A DNA stretch of 54,597 nucleotides from JBFMGS01 sp040752635 (GCA_040752635.1 JBFMGS010000009.1:1-54597); one strand, 5' to 3'; counted from the stretch's first letter, positions 26,707 through 34,892 are shown. A program made the numbers and translations. The notes: generated by a model not told the origin, from the sequence alone.

Positions 26707-26788
26707 CGCGGTCCGGAAGCGGCCCGTTTAGCAGCATCAGGAGGTGGAATGTAAATGGCGAGATACACAGACCCTGTATGCCGGCTCT
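26662..26788 (+). repeat. 127-base contig-end overlap, left copy (gap 1)
   Basis: These 127 bases (end of rpsK to the first codons of rpsD) recur exactly at 26889-27015 after 100 N. The length equals a de Bruijn k-mer of 127, so this is an assembly overlap, not a biological repeat. The truncated rpsD start at 26755-26788 is a phantom. Confidence 0.95.
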
Positions 26789-26888
26789 NNNNNNNNNNNN
26801 NNNNNNNNNNNNNNNNNNNNNNNNNNNNNNNNNNNNNNNNNNNNNNNNNNNNNNNNNNNNNNNNNNNNNNNNNNNNNNNNNNNNNNNN
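26789..26888. other. Artificial assembly gap 1 (100 N)
   Basis: Exactly 100 N between two identical 127-base ends. The real sequence should be continuous after removal of the N run and one copy, restoring the rpsK-rpsD spacing of 48 nt. Confidence 0.95.
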
Positions 26889-27015
26889 ATTCCTCATAAC
26901 GGGTGCCGCCCGCCCAAGCGGAGGCGAGTGTGACGCGGTCCGGAAGCGGCCCGTTTAGCAGCATCAGGAGGTGGAATGTAAATGGCGAGATACACAGACC
27001 CTGTATGCCGGCTCT
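26889..27015 (+). repeat. 127-base contig-end overlap, right copy (gap 1)
   Basis: Identical to 26662-26788. It contains a second, phantom copy of the rpsK 3' end and the true start of rpsD. Confidence 0.95.
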
Positions 27016-27608
27016 GCCGCCGGGAGGGCCTGAAGCTGTATCTTAAAGGCGACAGGTGCTATACTGATAAGTGCGCGATCGATCGGAGATCCTACGTGCC
27101 GGGCGAACACGGCCAGGCGCGCAAAAAGATGTCGGAGTACGCGATGCAACTGCGCGAGAAGCAGAAGCTACGCCGTATATACGGTGTGCTCGAGCGTCAG
27201 TTCGAGCGGTATTTCGAAATGGCTTCCAGAAAGCGAGGGATCACGGGCGAGGCGCTCCTGCAGATCCTCGAGTCCAGGCTTGACAACGTAGTATACCGGA
27301 TGGGGCTTGGCGTGTCCAGGGCGGAGGCGCGACAGATGGTGAGGCACGGGCACATTGCTGTCAACGGTCAGAAAGTCAGCATACCGTCGTACCTTGTAGA
27401 GCCTGGCGACGTCGTTTCAGTTCGTGAAGGGAGCCGCGAGCTTTCCCGGTTCAAGCAGGCAGCGGAAGGCGCTCCTGGTAGGACTATTGTTCCGTGGTTG
27501 TCTCTTCACCCCGACGGGCTGAGCGCAACTGTGCAGGCCCTGCCTACCAGGGATCAGATCGACGTGCCTGTTCAGGAACACATGGTCGTGGAGCTGTACT
27601 CCAGGTAA
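26982..27608 (+). CDS. rpsD: 30S ribosomal protein S4
   Basis: S4 starts 30S assembly and, in Firmicutes, represses its own mRNA. The 208 residues have an N-terminal zinc knuckle (Cys in CRLCRREG and CYTDKC) and the S4 RNA-binding domain LESRLDNVVYRMGLGVSRAEARQMVRHGHI. The ATG has AGGAGGTGG upstream. In this organism it is in the alpha operon between rpsK and rpoA rather than at a separate locus as in Bacillus. Confidence 0.97.
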   Translation: MARYTDPVCRLCRREGLKLYLKGDRCYTDKCAIDRRSYVPGEHGQARKKMSEYAMQLREKQKLRRIYGVLERQFERYFEMASRKRGITGEALLQILESRLDNVVYRMGLGVSRAEARQMVRHGHIAVNGQKVSIPSYLVEPGDVVSVREGSRELSRFKQAAEGAPGRTIVPWLSLHPDGLSATVQALPTRDQIDVPVQEHMVVELYSR

Positions 27609-27686
27609 TCTGAGGGGCACGCTGGTCTATAGTCGGCGTGCGGCATGACAGGTGAGGTCCGCACAAACCAGAAGGGAGAGTTGCGG

Positions 27687-28631
27687 ATGATCGAGATAGA
27701 GAAGCCCAGAATCGAGTGCCAGGAGCTGACCAACAGGTACGGGAAGTTTGTGGTCGAGCCGCTGGAAAGGGGCTATGGAATAACTCTGGGGAACGCTCTT
27801 CGGAGGGTTCTCCTGTCGTCCCTCCCCGGTGCAGCGGTTACGTCCGTGAAGATAGAAGGCGTTCTGCACGAGTTCTCGGTGATACCGGGGGTTGTTGAGG
27901 ACACCACCGATATCATCCTGAACCTCAAGGAGCTCCTCATAAAGCTCTACACCGACGAGCCCAAGGTGATCAGGATCGAAGCCGAGGGGGAAGGCGAGGT
28001 CACGGCGGCTGACATCATCGCCGACCCAGATGTGGAGATCCTCAACCCCGAACTCCATATAGCCACGCTTGATAAAGATGGCAGGCTGTTCATGGAGATA
28101 ACAGTGGAGAAGGGCAGAGGGTACGTGCCTGCCGAGAGGCGCAGGGCGGAACCTGTGATAGGCGTAATACCCGTGGATTCCATCTTCACGCCCGTGCGCA
28201 AGGTGAACTACCAGATTGAGAACACCCGCGTCGGGCAGGTGACCGACTATGACCGCCTCATCCTTGAGACGTGGACGGACGGTAGTATTTCGCCGAAAGA
28301 AGCAACGAGCCTCGCGGCGAAGATTCTAGCCAGCCATCTTTCGCTCTTCTCAGGCCTCACAGACACTGCTGATGCCGTGGAAATAATGGTGGAGAAGACG
28401 GAGGACGGCAAGAACGGGATCATGGATATGCCCATCGAGGAACTCGACCTGTCGGTGCGGTCGTATAACTGCCTGAAGCGAGCCGGCATAAACACTGTGC
28501 AGGAACTCACCAGGAAAACAGAGGAAGACATGATGAAGGTGAGAAACCTCGGCAAGAAGTCGCTCGAGGAGGTCAAGGCCAAACTCGCGAATCTCGGGCT
28601 TTCACTTCGCCCCTCGGAGGATCAGGAATGA
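27687..28631 (+). CDS. rpoA: DNA-directed RNA polymerase subunit alpha
   Basis: The alpha subunit dimerises to nucleate RNA polymerase; its C-terminal domain contacts UP elements and activators. The 314 residues start MIEIEKPRIECQELTNRYGKFVVEPLERG and include GNALRRVLLSSLPG in the N-domain and ELDLSVRSYNCLKRAGINTVQEL in the C-domain. ATG 27687 was chosen by homology and the GGGAGAG upstream. The frame opens 42 nt earlier. A hairpin element follows, which separates rpoA from rplQ by 245 nt. Confidence 0.97.
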   Translation: MIEIEKPRIECQELTNRYGKFVVEPLERGYGITLGNALRRVLLSSLPGAAVTSVKIEGVLHEFSVIPGVVEDTTDIILNLKELLIKLYTDEPKVIRIEAEGEGEVTAADIIADPDVEILNPELHIATLDKDGRLFMEITVEKGRGYVPAERRRAEPVIGVIPVDSIFTPVRKVNYQIENTRVGQVTDYDRLILETWTDGSISPKEATSLAAKILASHLSLFSGLTDTADAVEIMVEKTEDGKNGIMDMPIEELDLSVRSYNCLKRAGINTVQELTRKTEEDMMKVRNLGKKSLEEVKAKLANLGLSLRPSEDQE

Positions 28632-28701
28632 TACGCAAAGCCGAAGGAATGCTCTTCAAGAATGTGCTAGGTCAGTATATAGAAACGGTTAGCGCTGCGG
28701 G

Positions 28702-28817
28702 AGGGGTTGCCGGTGTTGCACTCGGGGTCGGCGGCCTTGCGGGCCGCCTCGGAGGAATTTGGCCCGTAAGCAGGAGGCCAGATTTCTGCGCCCCTCATGC
28801 AAGCACCGGCAACCCCT
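28702..28817 (+). repeat. Structured inverted-repeat element, copy 1
   Basis: A 116-bp imperfect palindrome between rpoA and rplQ. The outer arms (28702-28727 and 28791-28817) pair almost throughout. Inside are two hairpins: GGCGGCC-TTGCG-GGCCGCC and AATTTGGCC-(11 nt)-GGCCAGATT with loop sequence containing GCAGG. The same plan recurs at 32117-32234 with a compensatory base-pair change. It ends 59 nt before the rplQ start. It could be a structured RNA or a MITE/REP-like element. A 63-codon ORF (28628-28819) that begins at the rpoA stop runs through it but resembles nothing I know. Confidence 0.8.
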
Positions 28818-28876
28818 GACAAAGTGGCGTGGACCTGTGACGAAGATGCACTTGGGGACCGGGGAGGGATCTAGCG

Positions 28877-29215
28877 ATGAATCAGGCGAAACTCGGGCGC
28901 ACGAGCGCCCACAGGAAGGCGATGTTCCGAAGCATCGTGACCTCGCTGTTCGAACACGGACGCATCCGCACAACGGAGGGCAAGGCTAAGCAACTCGAGC
29001 CCATAGCGGAGAAACTCATTACCCTTGCGAAGAAGGGTGACCTTCACTCCCGCAGGCTTGTCGCTGGGTATGTGAGGAGCGATGAGGTCACAAAGAAACT
29101 GTTCGAGAGCATCGCGCCCAGATACAGGGACCGTCAGGGCGGCTACGTCCGCACTGTGAAACTGGGGAACCGCCGGGGTGATGCTGCCCCCGAGGTTGTG
29201 GTAGAGCTATTGTAG
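28877..29215 (+). CDS. rplQ: 50S ribosomal protein L17
   Basis: L17 is near the tunnel exit. The 112 residues include LGRTSAHRKAMFRSIVTSLFEHGRI and GYVRTVKLGNRRGDAAPEVVVELL. GGGGAGG lies 9 nt before the ATG. It normally follows rpoA directly; here the hairpin element lies between. It is the last gene before the terminator at 29246-29267. Confidence 0.97.
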   Translation: MNQAKLGRTSAHRKAMFRSIVTSLFEHGRIRTTEGKAKQLEPIAEKLITLAKKGDLHSRRLVAGYVRSDEVTKKLFESIAPRYRDRQGGYVRTVKLGNRRGDAAPEVVVELL

Positions 29216-29245
29216 CGGCTTCCATTACACGGCTCTTCCTGCAAG

Positions 29246-29267
29246 AGTGCGCGGATGCGCACTTTTT
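29246..29267 (+). terminator. Rho-independent terminator after rplQ
   Basis: AGTGCGC (29246-29252), loop GGAT, GCGCACT (29257-29263), followed by TTTTT and, after GTGGG, TTTT. It closes the ribosomal superoperon, though read-through into ecfA1 34 nt later is possible. Confidence 0.8.
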
Positions 29268-29300
29268 GTGGGTTTTAGGGGGACCTCTGAGTTGGAGGAG

Positions 29301-30203
29301 ATGTTCAGGGTTGAAAACCTGGTATACGTGTATGAGCCGGGCAGGGACAGGGAACTGCGCGCGCTTGCCGGCGTAAGCCTTACCATTGGGCGTGGGGAGT
29401 TCGTCGTGATCATCGGCCACAACGGATCGGGCAAGTCCACCCTTGCGAAGCATTTCAACGCCTTGCTCCTGCCTACGTCGGGCACGGTGCGGGTGAAGGG
29501 CATGAAGACCAGCGACCCGCGCAACCTGTGGAAGATCCGCCAGACGGTCGGCATGGTGTTTCAGAACCCGGATAACCAGATCGTCGCCACAACGGTTGAA
29601 GAGGACGTAGCTTTCGGCCCGGAGAACCTCGGGGTGCCAGCGGCAGAGATTCGGCGAAGGGTGAAGGAAGCGCTCGAGTGCGTTGACATGGCAGAGTACG
29701 CGCGCCACGCTCCCCACCTCTTGTCCGGCGGCCAGAAGCAGCGTGTAGCTATAGCCGGGGTTATCGCCATGAGGCCGGAGTGCATCGTTTTGGACGAGCC
29801 AACGGCGATGCTCGATCCGTCGGGCAGGCGAGAGGTCATGGACACCGTGACGCGACTCAACAGGGAAGAGGGCATCACTGTCATACTCATAACACATTTC
29901 ATGAACGAAGCTGTGCAGGGCGACCGGGTGATCGTGATGGAGGCCGGGAGAATCGTCATGGACGGGCCGCCGCGGAAGGTCTTCAGCCAGGTCGAGCTCT
30001 TGAAGTCCCTGCATCTTGATGTCCCCCAGGTAACCGAGCTTGCGTATGAGTTGAACAAGAGGGGGGCAGGGTTTCCTGACGACATACTTACGGTGAAGGA
30101 GTTTGCTGACGCGGTCACAGGCGAGTGGAGCGGGCAGGTGTGTGCGAGCGGCGGCTGTCAGCCGTGTCGCGAGAGGCGTGCGGCCGCCTCGTGCGGGGGC
30201 TGA
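29301..30203 (+). CDS. ecfA1: ECF transporter ATPase EcfA1
   Basis: One of two ABC ATPases that energise vitamin and metal uptake through exchangeable S components. The 300 residues have Walker A GHNGSGKST, Q-loop FQNPDNQIVATTVEEDVAFG, signature LSGGQKQRVAIAGV, Walker B CIVLDEPTAMLDP and the H-loop THFMNEAV. The start is ATG 29301, or TTG 29292 (GGAGG is only 2 nt from the ATG). The last about 25 residues, Cys- and Ala-rich (CASGGCQPCRERR), are not part of the usual family. It is followed by ecfA2 after 5 nt. Confidence 0.95.
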   Translation: MFRVENLVYVYEPGRDRELRALAGVSLTIGRGEFVVIIGHNGSGKSTLAKHFNALLLPTSGTVRVKGMKTSDPRNLWKIRQTVGMVFQNPDNQIVATTVEEDVAFGPENLGVPAAEIRRRVKEALECVDMAEYARHAPHLLSGGQKQRVAIAGVIAMRPECIVLDEPTAMLDPSGRREVMDTVTRLNREEGITVILITHFMNEAVQGDRVIVMEAGRIVMDGPPRKVFSQVELLKSLHLDVPQVTELAYELNKRGAGFPDDILTVKEFADAVTGEWSGQVCASGGCQPCRERRAAASCGG

Positions 30204-30208
30204 GGTTT

Positions 30209-31075
30209 GTGTCCATTAAGGTGGTAAACCTTTACCATACGTATAGTCCGGGCACGCCGTTCGAACGGACAGCTCTCGAGGATGTCACCCTTGAGATAGC
30301 CGACGGGGAGTTCGTCGCCATCATCGGTGAAACCGGCTCGGGGAAGTCCACGCTCATCCAGCATTTTAACGGGCTTTTGAAACCTACCCGCGGACGTGTC
30401 CTGGTGGACGGCGTTGACATCTGGCAGAAGGACGTGAGGCTGAAAGACATCCGACAAAAGGTCGGGCTTGTGTTTCAATACCCTGAGCATCAACTGTTCG
30501 AGGAAACCATCTTTGACGATGTTGCCTTCGGCCCGAGGAACCTGGGACTCGGTGAGAGCGAGGTCGAAGAGCGTGTGAGACGTTCGCTCGGTATGGTACG
30601 GCTTGACTTTGAGGCGCTTCGGGATAGATCCCCGTTCGAGATCTCCGGCGGAGAGATGCGGCGGGTGGCCATGGCCGGGGTGCTTGCCATGGAGCCGTCT
30701 GTGCTCGTGCTAGATGAGCCTGCGTCAGGCCTTGATCCTCGCGGCCGTGACGAGGTGCTCGATGAGATCGAGACGCTTCACCGCAAGTTCGGTTACACCA
30801 TTGTGCTGGTTTCCCACAGCATGGAGGACGTTGCGAGGCTGGCGAAAAGGCTTATCGTGCTCCACAGAGGGAAGGTGCTCGCTGACGGCCCCACACGTCA
30901 AGTCTTCGGGATGACGGAGTTGTTGAAATCGGTGGGGCTCGGGGTGCCCCAGGTCACCGAGCTTATGAACGAGCTTGCCAGGCGTAAGAAGCAAGTGCGG
31001 ACGGACATCTTGACTGTCGAGGAGGCGGAAGCTGAACTCCTGAGGCTGTTGAGGAGTGAGGGCCGTGTTCCGTAA
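30209..31075 (+). CDS. ecfA2: ECF transporter ATPase EcfA2
   Basis: The second ATPase of the ECF module, 288 residues. Walker A is GETGSGKST, the Q-loop is FQYPEHQLFEETIFDDVAFGP, the signature ISGGEMRRVAMAGV differs from LSGGQ as in other EcfA2, and Walker B is VLVLDEPASGLDP. GTG 30209 was chosen (MSIKVVNLYHTYSPGTPFE) with GAGG upstream. It overlaps ecfT by 11 nt. Confidence 0.95.
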   Translation: MSIKVVNLYHTYSPGTPFERTALEDVTLEIADGEFVAIIGETGSGKSTLIQHFNGLLKPTRGRVLVDGVDIWQKDVRLKDIRQKVGLVFQYPEHQLFEETIFDDVAFGPRNLGLGESEVEERVRRSLGMVRLDFEALRDRSPFEISGGEMRRVAMAGVLAMEPSVLVLDEPASGLDPRGRDEVLDEIETLHRKFGYTIVLVSHSMEDVARLAKRLIVLHRGKVLADGPTRQVFGMTELLKSVGLGVPQVTELMNELARRKKQVRTDILTVEEAEAELLRLLRSEGRVP

Positions 31076-31856
31076 CATCACCATCGGACAGTATATACCG
31101 GGCGATTCGTTCGTGCACAGGCTTGACCCGAGGACGAAAATACTCCTCACCCTTGTCATCATTACAGTGCTATTCCTGGTAGAGACGATGGCAGGGTACG
31201 GAATGGTGGCGCTTTTCATCCTCGTTACGATAGCCGTCGCCCACCTGCCGGCGGGGTTCATCTTCCGCGGCGTTCGGCCGCTCCTATTCATCCTGGTGTT
31301 GACCTTCGGCCTCCATCTCTTCATGAACGAAGGCCGCGTGCTCTTCACTCTGGGGCCGCTCGTCGCTACGTATGAAGGAGCCATAAGAGGGTTTGCCATG
31401 TCCATGAGGCTGGTGCTGCTCGTGCTGGCTACGTCCATTCTGACGCTGAGCACGTCGCCCATTGAATTGACCGACGGGATCGAGAACCTCCTGTCCCCCG
31501 CAAAGCACGTTGGGGTGCCCGCGCACGAGCTCGCCATGATGATGACGATAGCGCTTCGGTTCATCCCGACGCTCCTCGAGGAGACCGACAAGATCATGAA
31601 GGCTCAGATGGCACGCGGCGCCGATTTCCAGAGCGGCAACGTGCTCCAAAGGGCCAGGAGCCTTGTGCCTCTCCTCGTTCCCCTTTTCGTAAGCGCTTTC
31701 AGACGGGCGGACGAGCTCGCCATGGCCATGGAGGCGAGGTGCTACCGCGGCGGCGAGGGGCGCACGAGGATGAAACAACTACGCATAGGGGTAAGAGACG
31801 TCCTGGCGGCTCTCGGGTCAACCGCCGCCATGGCTGCGATTGCGGTGTACCTTTAG
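31065..31856 (+). CDS. ecfT: ECF transporter transmembrane protein EcfT
   Basis: EcfT couples the two ATPases to substrate-binding S components. The 263-residue membrane protein starts MFRNITIGQYIPGDSFVHRLDPRTKILL and has the two Ala-Arg coupling motifs, AQMARGADF and AMEARCYRGG. GTG 31065 has GAGGAG 8 nt upstream; GTG 31056 is an alternative. No S component gene is present in the window. The last 90 bases lie in the 127-base segment duplicated across gap 2. Confidence 0.95.
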   Translation: MFRNITIGQYIPGDSFVHRLDPRTKILLTLVIITVLFLVETMAGYGMVALFILVTIAVAHLPAGFIFRGVRPLLFILVLTFGLHLFMNEGRVLFTLGPLVATYEGAIRGFAMSMRLVLLVLATSILTLSTSPIELTDGIENLLSPAKHVGVPAHELAMMMTIALRFIPTLLEETDKIMKAQMARGADFQSGNVLQRARSLVPLLVPLFVSAFRRADELAMAMEARCYRGGEGRTRMKQLRIGVRDVLAALGSTAAMAAIAVYL

Positions 31857-31893
31857 CCTCGTGTACGAGGGTACGTGTCCCCTTAGTAGGGGG
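31767..31893 (+). repeat. 127-base contig-end overlap, left copy (gap 2)
   Basis: Identical to 31994-32120. It includes the 3' end of ecfT, a small hairpin CCTCGT-GT-ACGAGG just after the stop, and the short CCCC-TTAGTA-GGGG hairpin. An assembly artefact. Confidence 0.95.
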
Positions 31894-31993
31894 NNNNNNN
31901 NNNNNNNNNNNNNNNNNNNNNNNNNNNNNNNNNNNNNNNNNNNNNNNNNNNNNNNNNNNNNNNNNNNNNNNNNNNNNNNNNNNNNNNNNNNNN
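31894..31993. other. Artificial assembly gap 2 (100 N)
   Basis: Exactly 100 N between identical 127-base ends. Collapsing it places the structured element at 32117 directly after ecfT. Confidence 0.95.
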
Positions 31994-32120
31994 AGGATGA
32001 AACAACTACGCATAGGGGTAAGAGACGTCCTGGCGGCTCTCGGGTCAACCGCCGCCATGGCTGCGATTGCGGTGTACCTTTAGCCTCGTGTACGAGGGTA
32101 CGTGTCCCCTTAGTAGGGGG
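31994..32120 (+). repeat. 127-base contig-end overlap, right copy (gap 2)
   Basis: Identical to 31767-31893. A phantom second copy of the ecfT 3' end lies in it (stop at 32081-32083). Its right edge is 4 bases inside the left arm of the structured element. Confidence 0.95.
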
Positions 32121-32234
32121 GTGCCGGTGATTGCATGACGGGGACGGCGCCCCCGGCGGGCGCCTCGGTGTAATTTGGCCCTCAGGCAGGTGGCCAAATT
32201 GGAAGCGCCCCGTCATGCAATCACCGGCACCCCC
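32117..32234 (+). repeat. Structured inverted-repeat element, copy 2
   Basis: A 118-bp palindrome between ecfT and truA. The arms 32117-32143 and 32208-32234 are perfect 27-bp inverted repeats. Two inner hairpins are GGCGCCC-CCGGC-GGGCGCC and AATTTGGCC-(11 nt)-GGCCAAATT, the second with loop CTCAGGCAGGT. Copy 1 at 28702 has the same order, the same central CCTCGG and AATTTGGCCC boxes and a GCAGG loop. The element ends 25 nt before the truA start codon. Confidence 0.85.
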
Positions 32235-32259
32235 ACCAGTAAAGGCCACACTGAGGAAG

Positions 32260-33096
32260 ATGACGAGGAACATTAAACTGACGCTCGAGTATGATGGCAC
32301 CGCGTACAACGGCTTTCAGCGGCAGGACGGCCTGCCGACGATCCAGGCTGAGCTCGAACGGGCTGTAGCCGTTATAACCAAGACGCAGGCAAGTGTCATA
32401 GGGGCCGGGCGCACAGACGCGGGGGTTCACGCGCGAGGTCAGGTAGCCAACTTTAGAACTCGTGCCCGCATGCCGGCAGAGAAGTTTGTGCCGGCGCTCA
32501 ACAGCGTTCTTGCGCCGGACATCAGGGTGCTCGCCGCAGAGGAAGTTCCACTTAGTTTCCATGCGCGCTACGACGCCTGCTCGAAGACGTACGAGTACAC
32601 GATAGATACGAGGCCGATCCCGTCGGTCTTCCTGAGAAACTACGCGCATCATGTGCCGTTTGCCCTGGACGTGGAGGCAATGCGACAGGCGTCCTCGTAT
32701 CTCGTGGGGCGGCACAACTTCCGCTCGTTTGCTGCTGCGCATGGCGGTGCCAAAACGTTTACGCGCGATGTCAAGCTGTTCTTGCTGGAGAGCGACGGCG
32801 CTCTCGTCAGGATGACCGTTGAGGCGGACGGGTTCCTGTACAACATGGTACGGATAATGGTCGGGACTCTCGTCCTGGTTGGCATGGGGAAGTTGACTCC
32901 CGAGGAGGTGATCGCGATCCGCGATGCGAAAGACAGGCGCCTCGCCGGTCCTACCGCGCCTGCTCGCGGGCTATGCCTTGTTCGGGTGGACTACGGGGAC
33001 ATCGGCAGCAGGGCGCCGCGCAGTAAGGCGCTGGATTGCAGGGATGCCGGGAACGCGCCGACAGCAAACGCGCCGGTCGAGTGGAGGCGTTCTTAA
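32260..33096 (+). CDS. truA: tRNA pseudouridine(38-40) synthase TruA
   Basis: TruA isomerises uridines 38-40 in the tRNA anticodon arm. The catalytic Asp is in GAGRTDAGVHARGQ. The protein starts MTRNIKLTLEYDGTAYNGFQRQ and has YTIDTRPIPSVFLRNYAHH and the C-terminal FLYNMVRIMVGTLV. ATG 32260 fits relatives, although GAGG lies very close to it. The frame is open upstream through the hairpin element, but that part is not TruA. The 278 residues include a basic tail of about 30 beyond the family core. Confidence 0.95.
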   Translation: MTRNIKLTLEYDGTAYNGFQRQDGLPTIQAELERAVAVITKTQASVIGAGRTDAGVHARGQVANFRTRARMPAEKFVPALNSVLAPDIRVLAAEEVPLSFHARYDACSKTYEYTIDTRPIPSVFLRNYAHHVPFALDVEAMRQASSYLVGRHNFRSFAAAHGGAKTFTRDVKLFLLESDGALVRMTVEADGFLYNMVRIMVGTLVLVGMGKLTPEEVIAIRDAKDRRLAGPTAPARGLCLVRVDYGDIGSRAPRSKALDCRDAGNAPTANAPVEWRRS

Positions 33097-33101
33097 GAAC
33101 G

Positions 33102-34451
33102 ATGACATGCTCGTTGCGCCATCAACCGAACCGCTCGTTGCAGGTGGCGCGCACCGGGGCGCCGCAGAGGCGTCCGCGCATAGCGCGCGCGTTCGCGGAC
33201 AGCCTGCGCCGGATCCGTGGCAACGCCAGGGCGATACTGCTTTTTGAGCCCATGTGGGCTGTCCCCTTCAGCATGTTCAGCGTCTACGCAAGCCTGTTCA
33301 TGCGTGAGCTGGGCCTTACTTCCCAGCAGATCGGCCTGCTGGCCTCGGCTGGCATGGGAAGCTCCATCGTAAGCTCGAGCTTCTCCGGGTACATCACCGA
33401 CCGCCTCGGGCGCCGGCGGGCGACCCTGATCTTTGACCTGATGGCTTGGTCCGCTGCGACGCTCGTCTGGGCCACTGCGCGCAGTTTCTGGCATTTCCTC
33501 CTCGCCGCCCTGCTGAACGGTCTAATGGCGATCCCCGTCACATCCTGGACCTGTCTTCTGGTGGAGGACAGCGATCCGAGCGAACGCCTTCCGATCTTTA
33601 CGGCCCTGCAGATGGTGAGCGTTTCGGCCTCCTTTACCACTCCTCTCGCGGGGCTGGTGATCCGCCATTACGGAATCGTACCTGGCACGCGGGCCTTGTA
33701 TCTTTTCGCCTTCGTCAGCATGACGCTGATGTTCATCGGGCGGAACCATTTCACACGGGAGACCCGCGTAGGCGAGGCCCGTAAGATGGCCACGGGGTCC
33801 CATGGCCTGCGCGACTCTCTGCGCGAGCACGGCGGCGCGCTCCGTTCGATGCTGCGAAATCGCCAGACCCTCATGTACTTTCTCCTGACAGCGCTGGTCT
33901 GGTTCCGCGATAGCCTCACCTTGCCTTTCGGCCAGTTGCTGCTGGTGGATCACCTCGGGATGCCGGGGGACATCCTGGCGGTTTTCCCAGCCCTCGGTGC
34001 CACCGCCACTCTTCTGGTTTCCGGGCTCGTTTTGCCCTCCCTGGCCGGGCGTGAGGGGACGGGGATTCTGTTCGGATTGGCTCTATCGGTCGCATCCACG
34101 GCCATACTGCTGTGGGCGCCGTCGGGGAGCGTGCCGGCCGTGGCGGTCAGCAGTCTCGTGAGCGCCGCCGGCGCCGCGATGTTCATGCCTGCCCTAAACA
34201 CCAGTTGGAACAACGCACTGAGAGACGGTGAAAGGGCCCAGATTCTGGCCATGTCGTCCGTCGTCTGGGGCCTGGTGCGGCTTCCGGCGGGGTGGGTCGG
34301 CGGGCAACTATACGCTGTAGCTCCGACCTGGCCTTTCTATGCCGGGCTGGCACTGTCCCTGGTGGGGTTCGCGCTGACGCTTGCAGGCCTGGGCAAGGAG
34401 GCAAAGAGCATGGTAGCTGGTGGCAGCAACGGGGTGGAGAGGCCCTTGTGA
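33102..34451 (+). CDS. MFS transporter, substrate unknown
   Basis: A membrane protein of about 450 residues with roughly 12 hydrophobic segments. The MFS loop 2-3 motif is seen as GYITDRLGRRRATLI. It probably exports or imports a small molecule, but nothing indicates the substrate. The N-terminus is uncertain: ATG 33102 lies 5 nt after truA, without a well-spaced Shine-Dalgarno, and the first 60 residues are Arg-rich and do not look like a membrane protein. The true start may be a later GTG or ATG. It lies between truA and rplM, which are usually adjacent, so it is part of an accessory insertion. Confidence 0.8.
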   Translation: MTCSLRHQPNRSLQVARTGAPQRRPRIARAFADSLRRIRGNARAILLFEPMWAVPFSMFSVYASLFMRELGLTSQQIGLLASAGMGSSIVSSSFSGYITDRLGRRRATLIFDLMAWSAATLVWATARSFWHFLLAALLNGLMAIPVTSWTCLLVEDSDPSERLPIFTALQMVSVSASFTTPLAGLVIRHYGIVPGTRALYLFAFVSMTLMFIGRNHFTRETRVGEARKMATGSHGLRDSLREHGGALRSMLRNRQTLMYFLLTALVWFRDSLTLPFGQLLLVDHLGMPGDILAVFPALGATATLLVSGLVLPSLAGREGTGILFGLALSVASTAILLWAPSGSVPAVAVSSLVSAAGAAMFMPALNTSWNNALRDGERAQILAMSSVVWGLVRLPAGWVGGQLYAVAPTWPFYAGLALSLVGFALTLAGLGKEAKSMVAGGSNGVERPL

Positions 34452-34520
34452 GAGTCCGGCGCGCAGACCTGCGAGCACCTGCAGTGAAGAGGAGTCCTGG
34501 GACAAGGAGGTTCACTCAGG

Positions 34521-34739
34521 TGGCGCCTCGCGCTGCCACTGCTGTTCCCGGATGTCCTGGCGAGCCTGATAGCGTTGTTCGAGGAGGTTGGCTGGCGCGG
34601 TTACCCTCTGCCCAAGCTTTAGATCCGCCACCCGGCGCTGCTCGACTGCATGATCCTCGGCGCGTTCTGGACCCTGTAGCACCTGCCGTTGCACTGGATT
34701 CCAGGGACAGCGACGATGGCGAACATGTTGCCTCTGCCG
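34521..34739 (+). pseudogene. Decayed CPBP-family (CAAX protease-like) membrane metalloprotease fragment
   Basis: The frame starting at 34521 reads LFEEVGWRGYPLPKL, a stop, IRHPALLDCMILGAFWTL, a stop, then HLPLHWIPGTA. This matches the CPBP motifs EExxxR and FxxxH region (normally LWHLPL..W). The two in-frame TAG codons (34620-34622, 34677-34679) fall where relatives have Gln and Trp, so both look like point mutations. N-terminal and C-terminal parts are missing. The similarity stops at about 34739, exactly where the opposite-strand fragment begins. Confidence 0.75.
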
Positions 34740-34892
34740 CAATGCGGTCAGTGCCTGCACAACCACAACCATGCCTAAATAGGCCCACCCCATTCCCCAG
34801 TCCGGGCGGCCTGACAGGAGGAAGAGTATGCCTGCCAGGAGCAGGACGGAGATCACCCCCTTCACGGACCACATCCGAACGCCGTCGATCAT
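34740..34892 (-). pseudogene. N-terminal fragment of an isoprenylcysteine carboxyl methyltransferase-like membrane protein
   Basis: On the minus strand, 51 codons read MWSVKGVISVLLLAGILFLL (from residue 7) and then SGRPDWGMGWAYLGMVVVVQALTAL. This resembles the first membrane segments of ICMT/phospholipid methyltransferase-family proteins. After TAL the frame becomes unrelated sequence, so the catalytic part is gone. It abuts the CPBP fragment tail to tail. Identification is by memory of the family pattern and needs a search. Confidence 0.6.

Noticed and set aside
26662..27015. Direct repeats of 127 bp as tandem duplications
   Set aside because: All four pairs have the same length and flank exactly 100 N, which indicates assembly overlap.
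28628..28819. A 63-codon ORF starting at the rpoA stop
   Set aside because: Most of it is translation of the hairpin element, and it has no similarity I recognise; kept only as a note.
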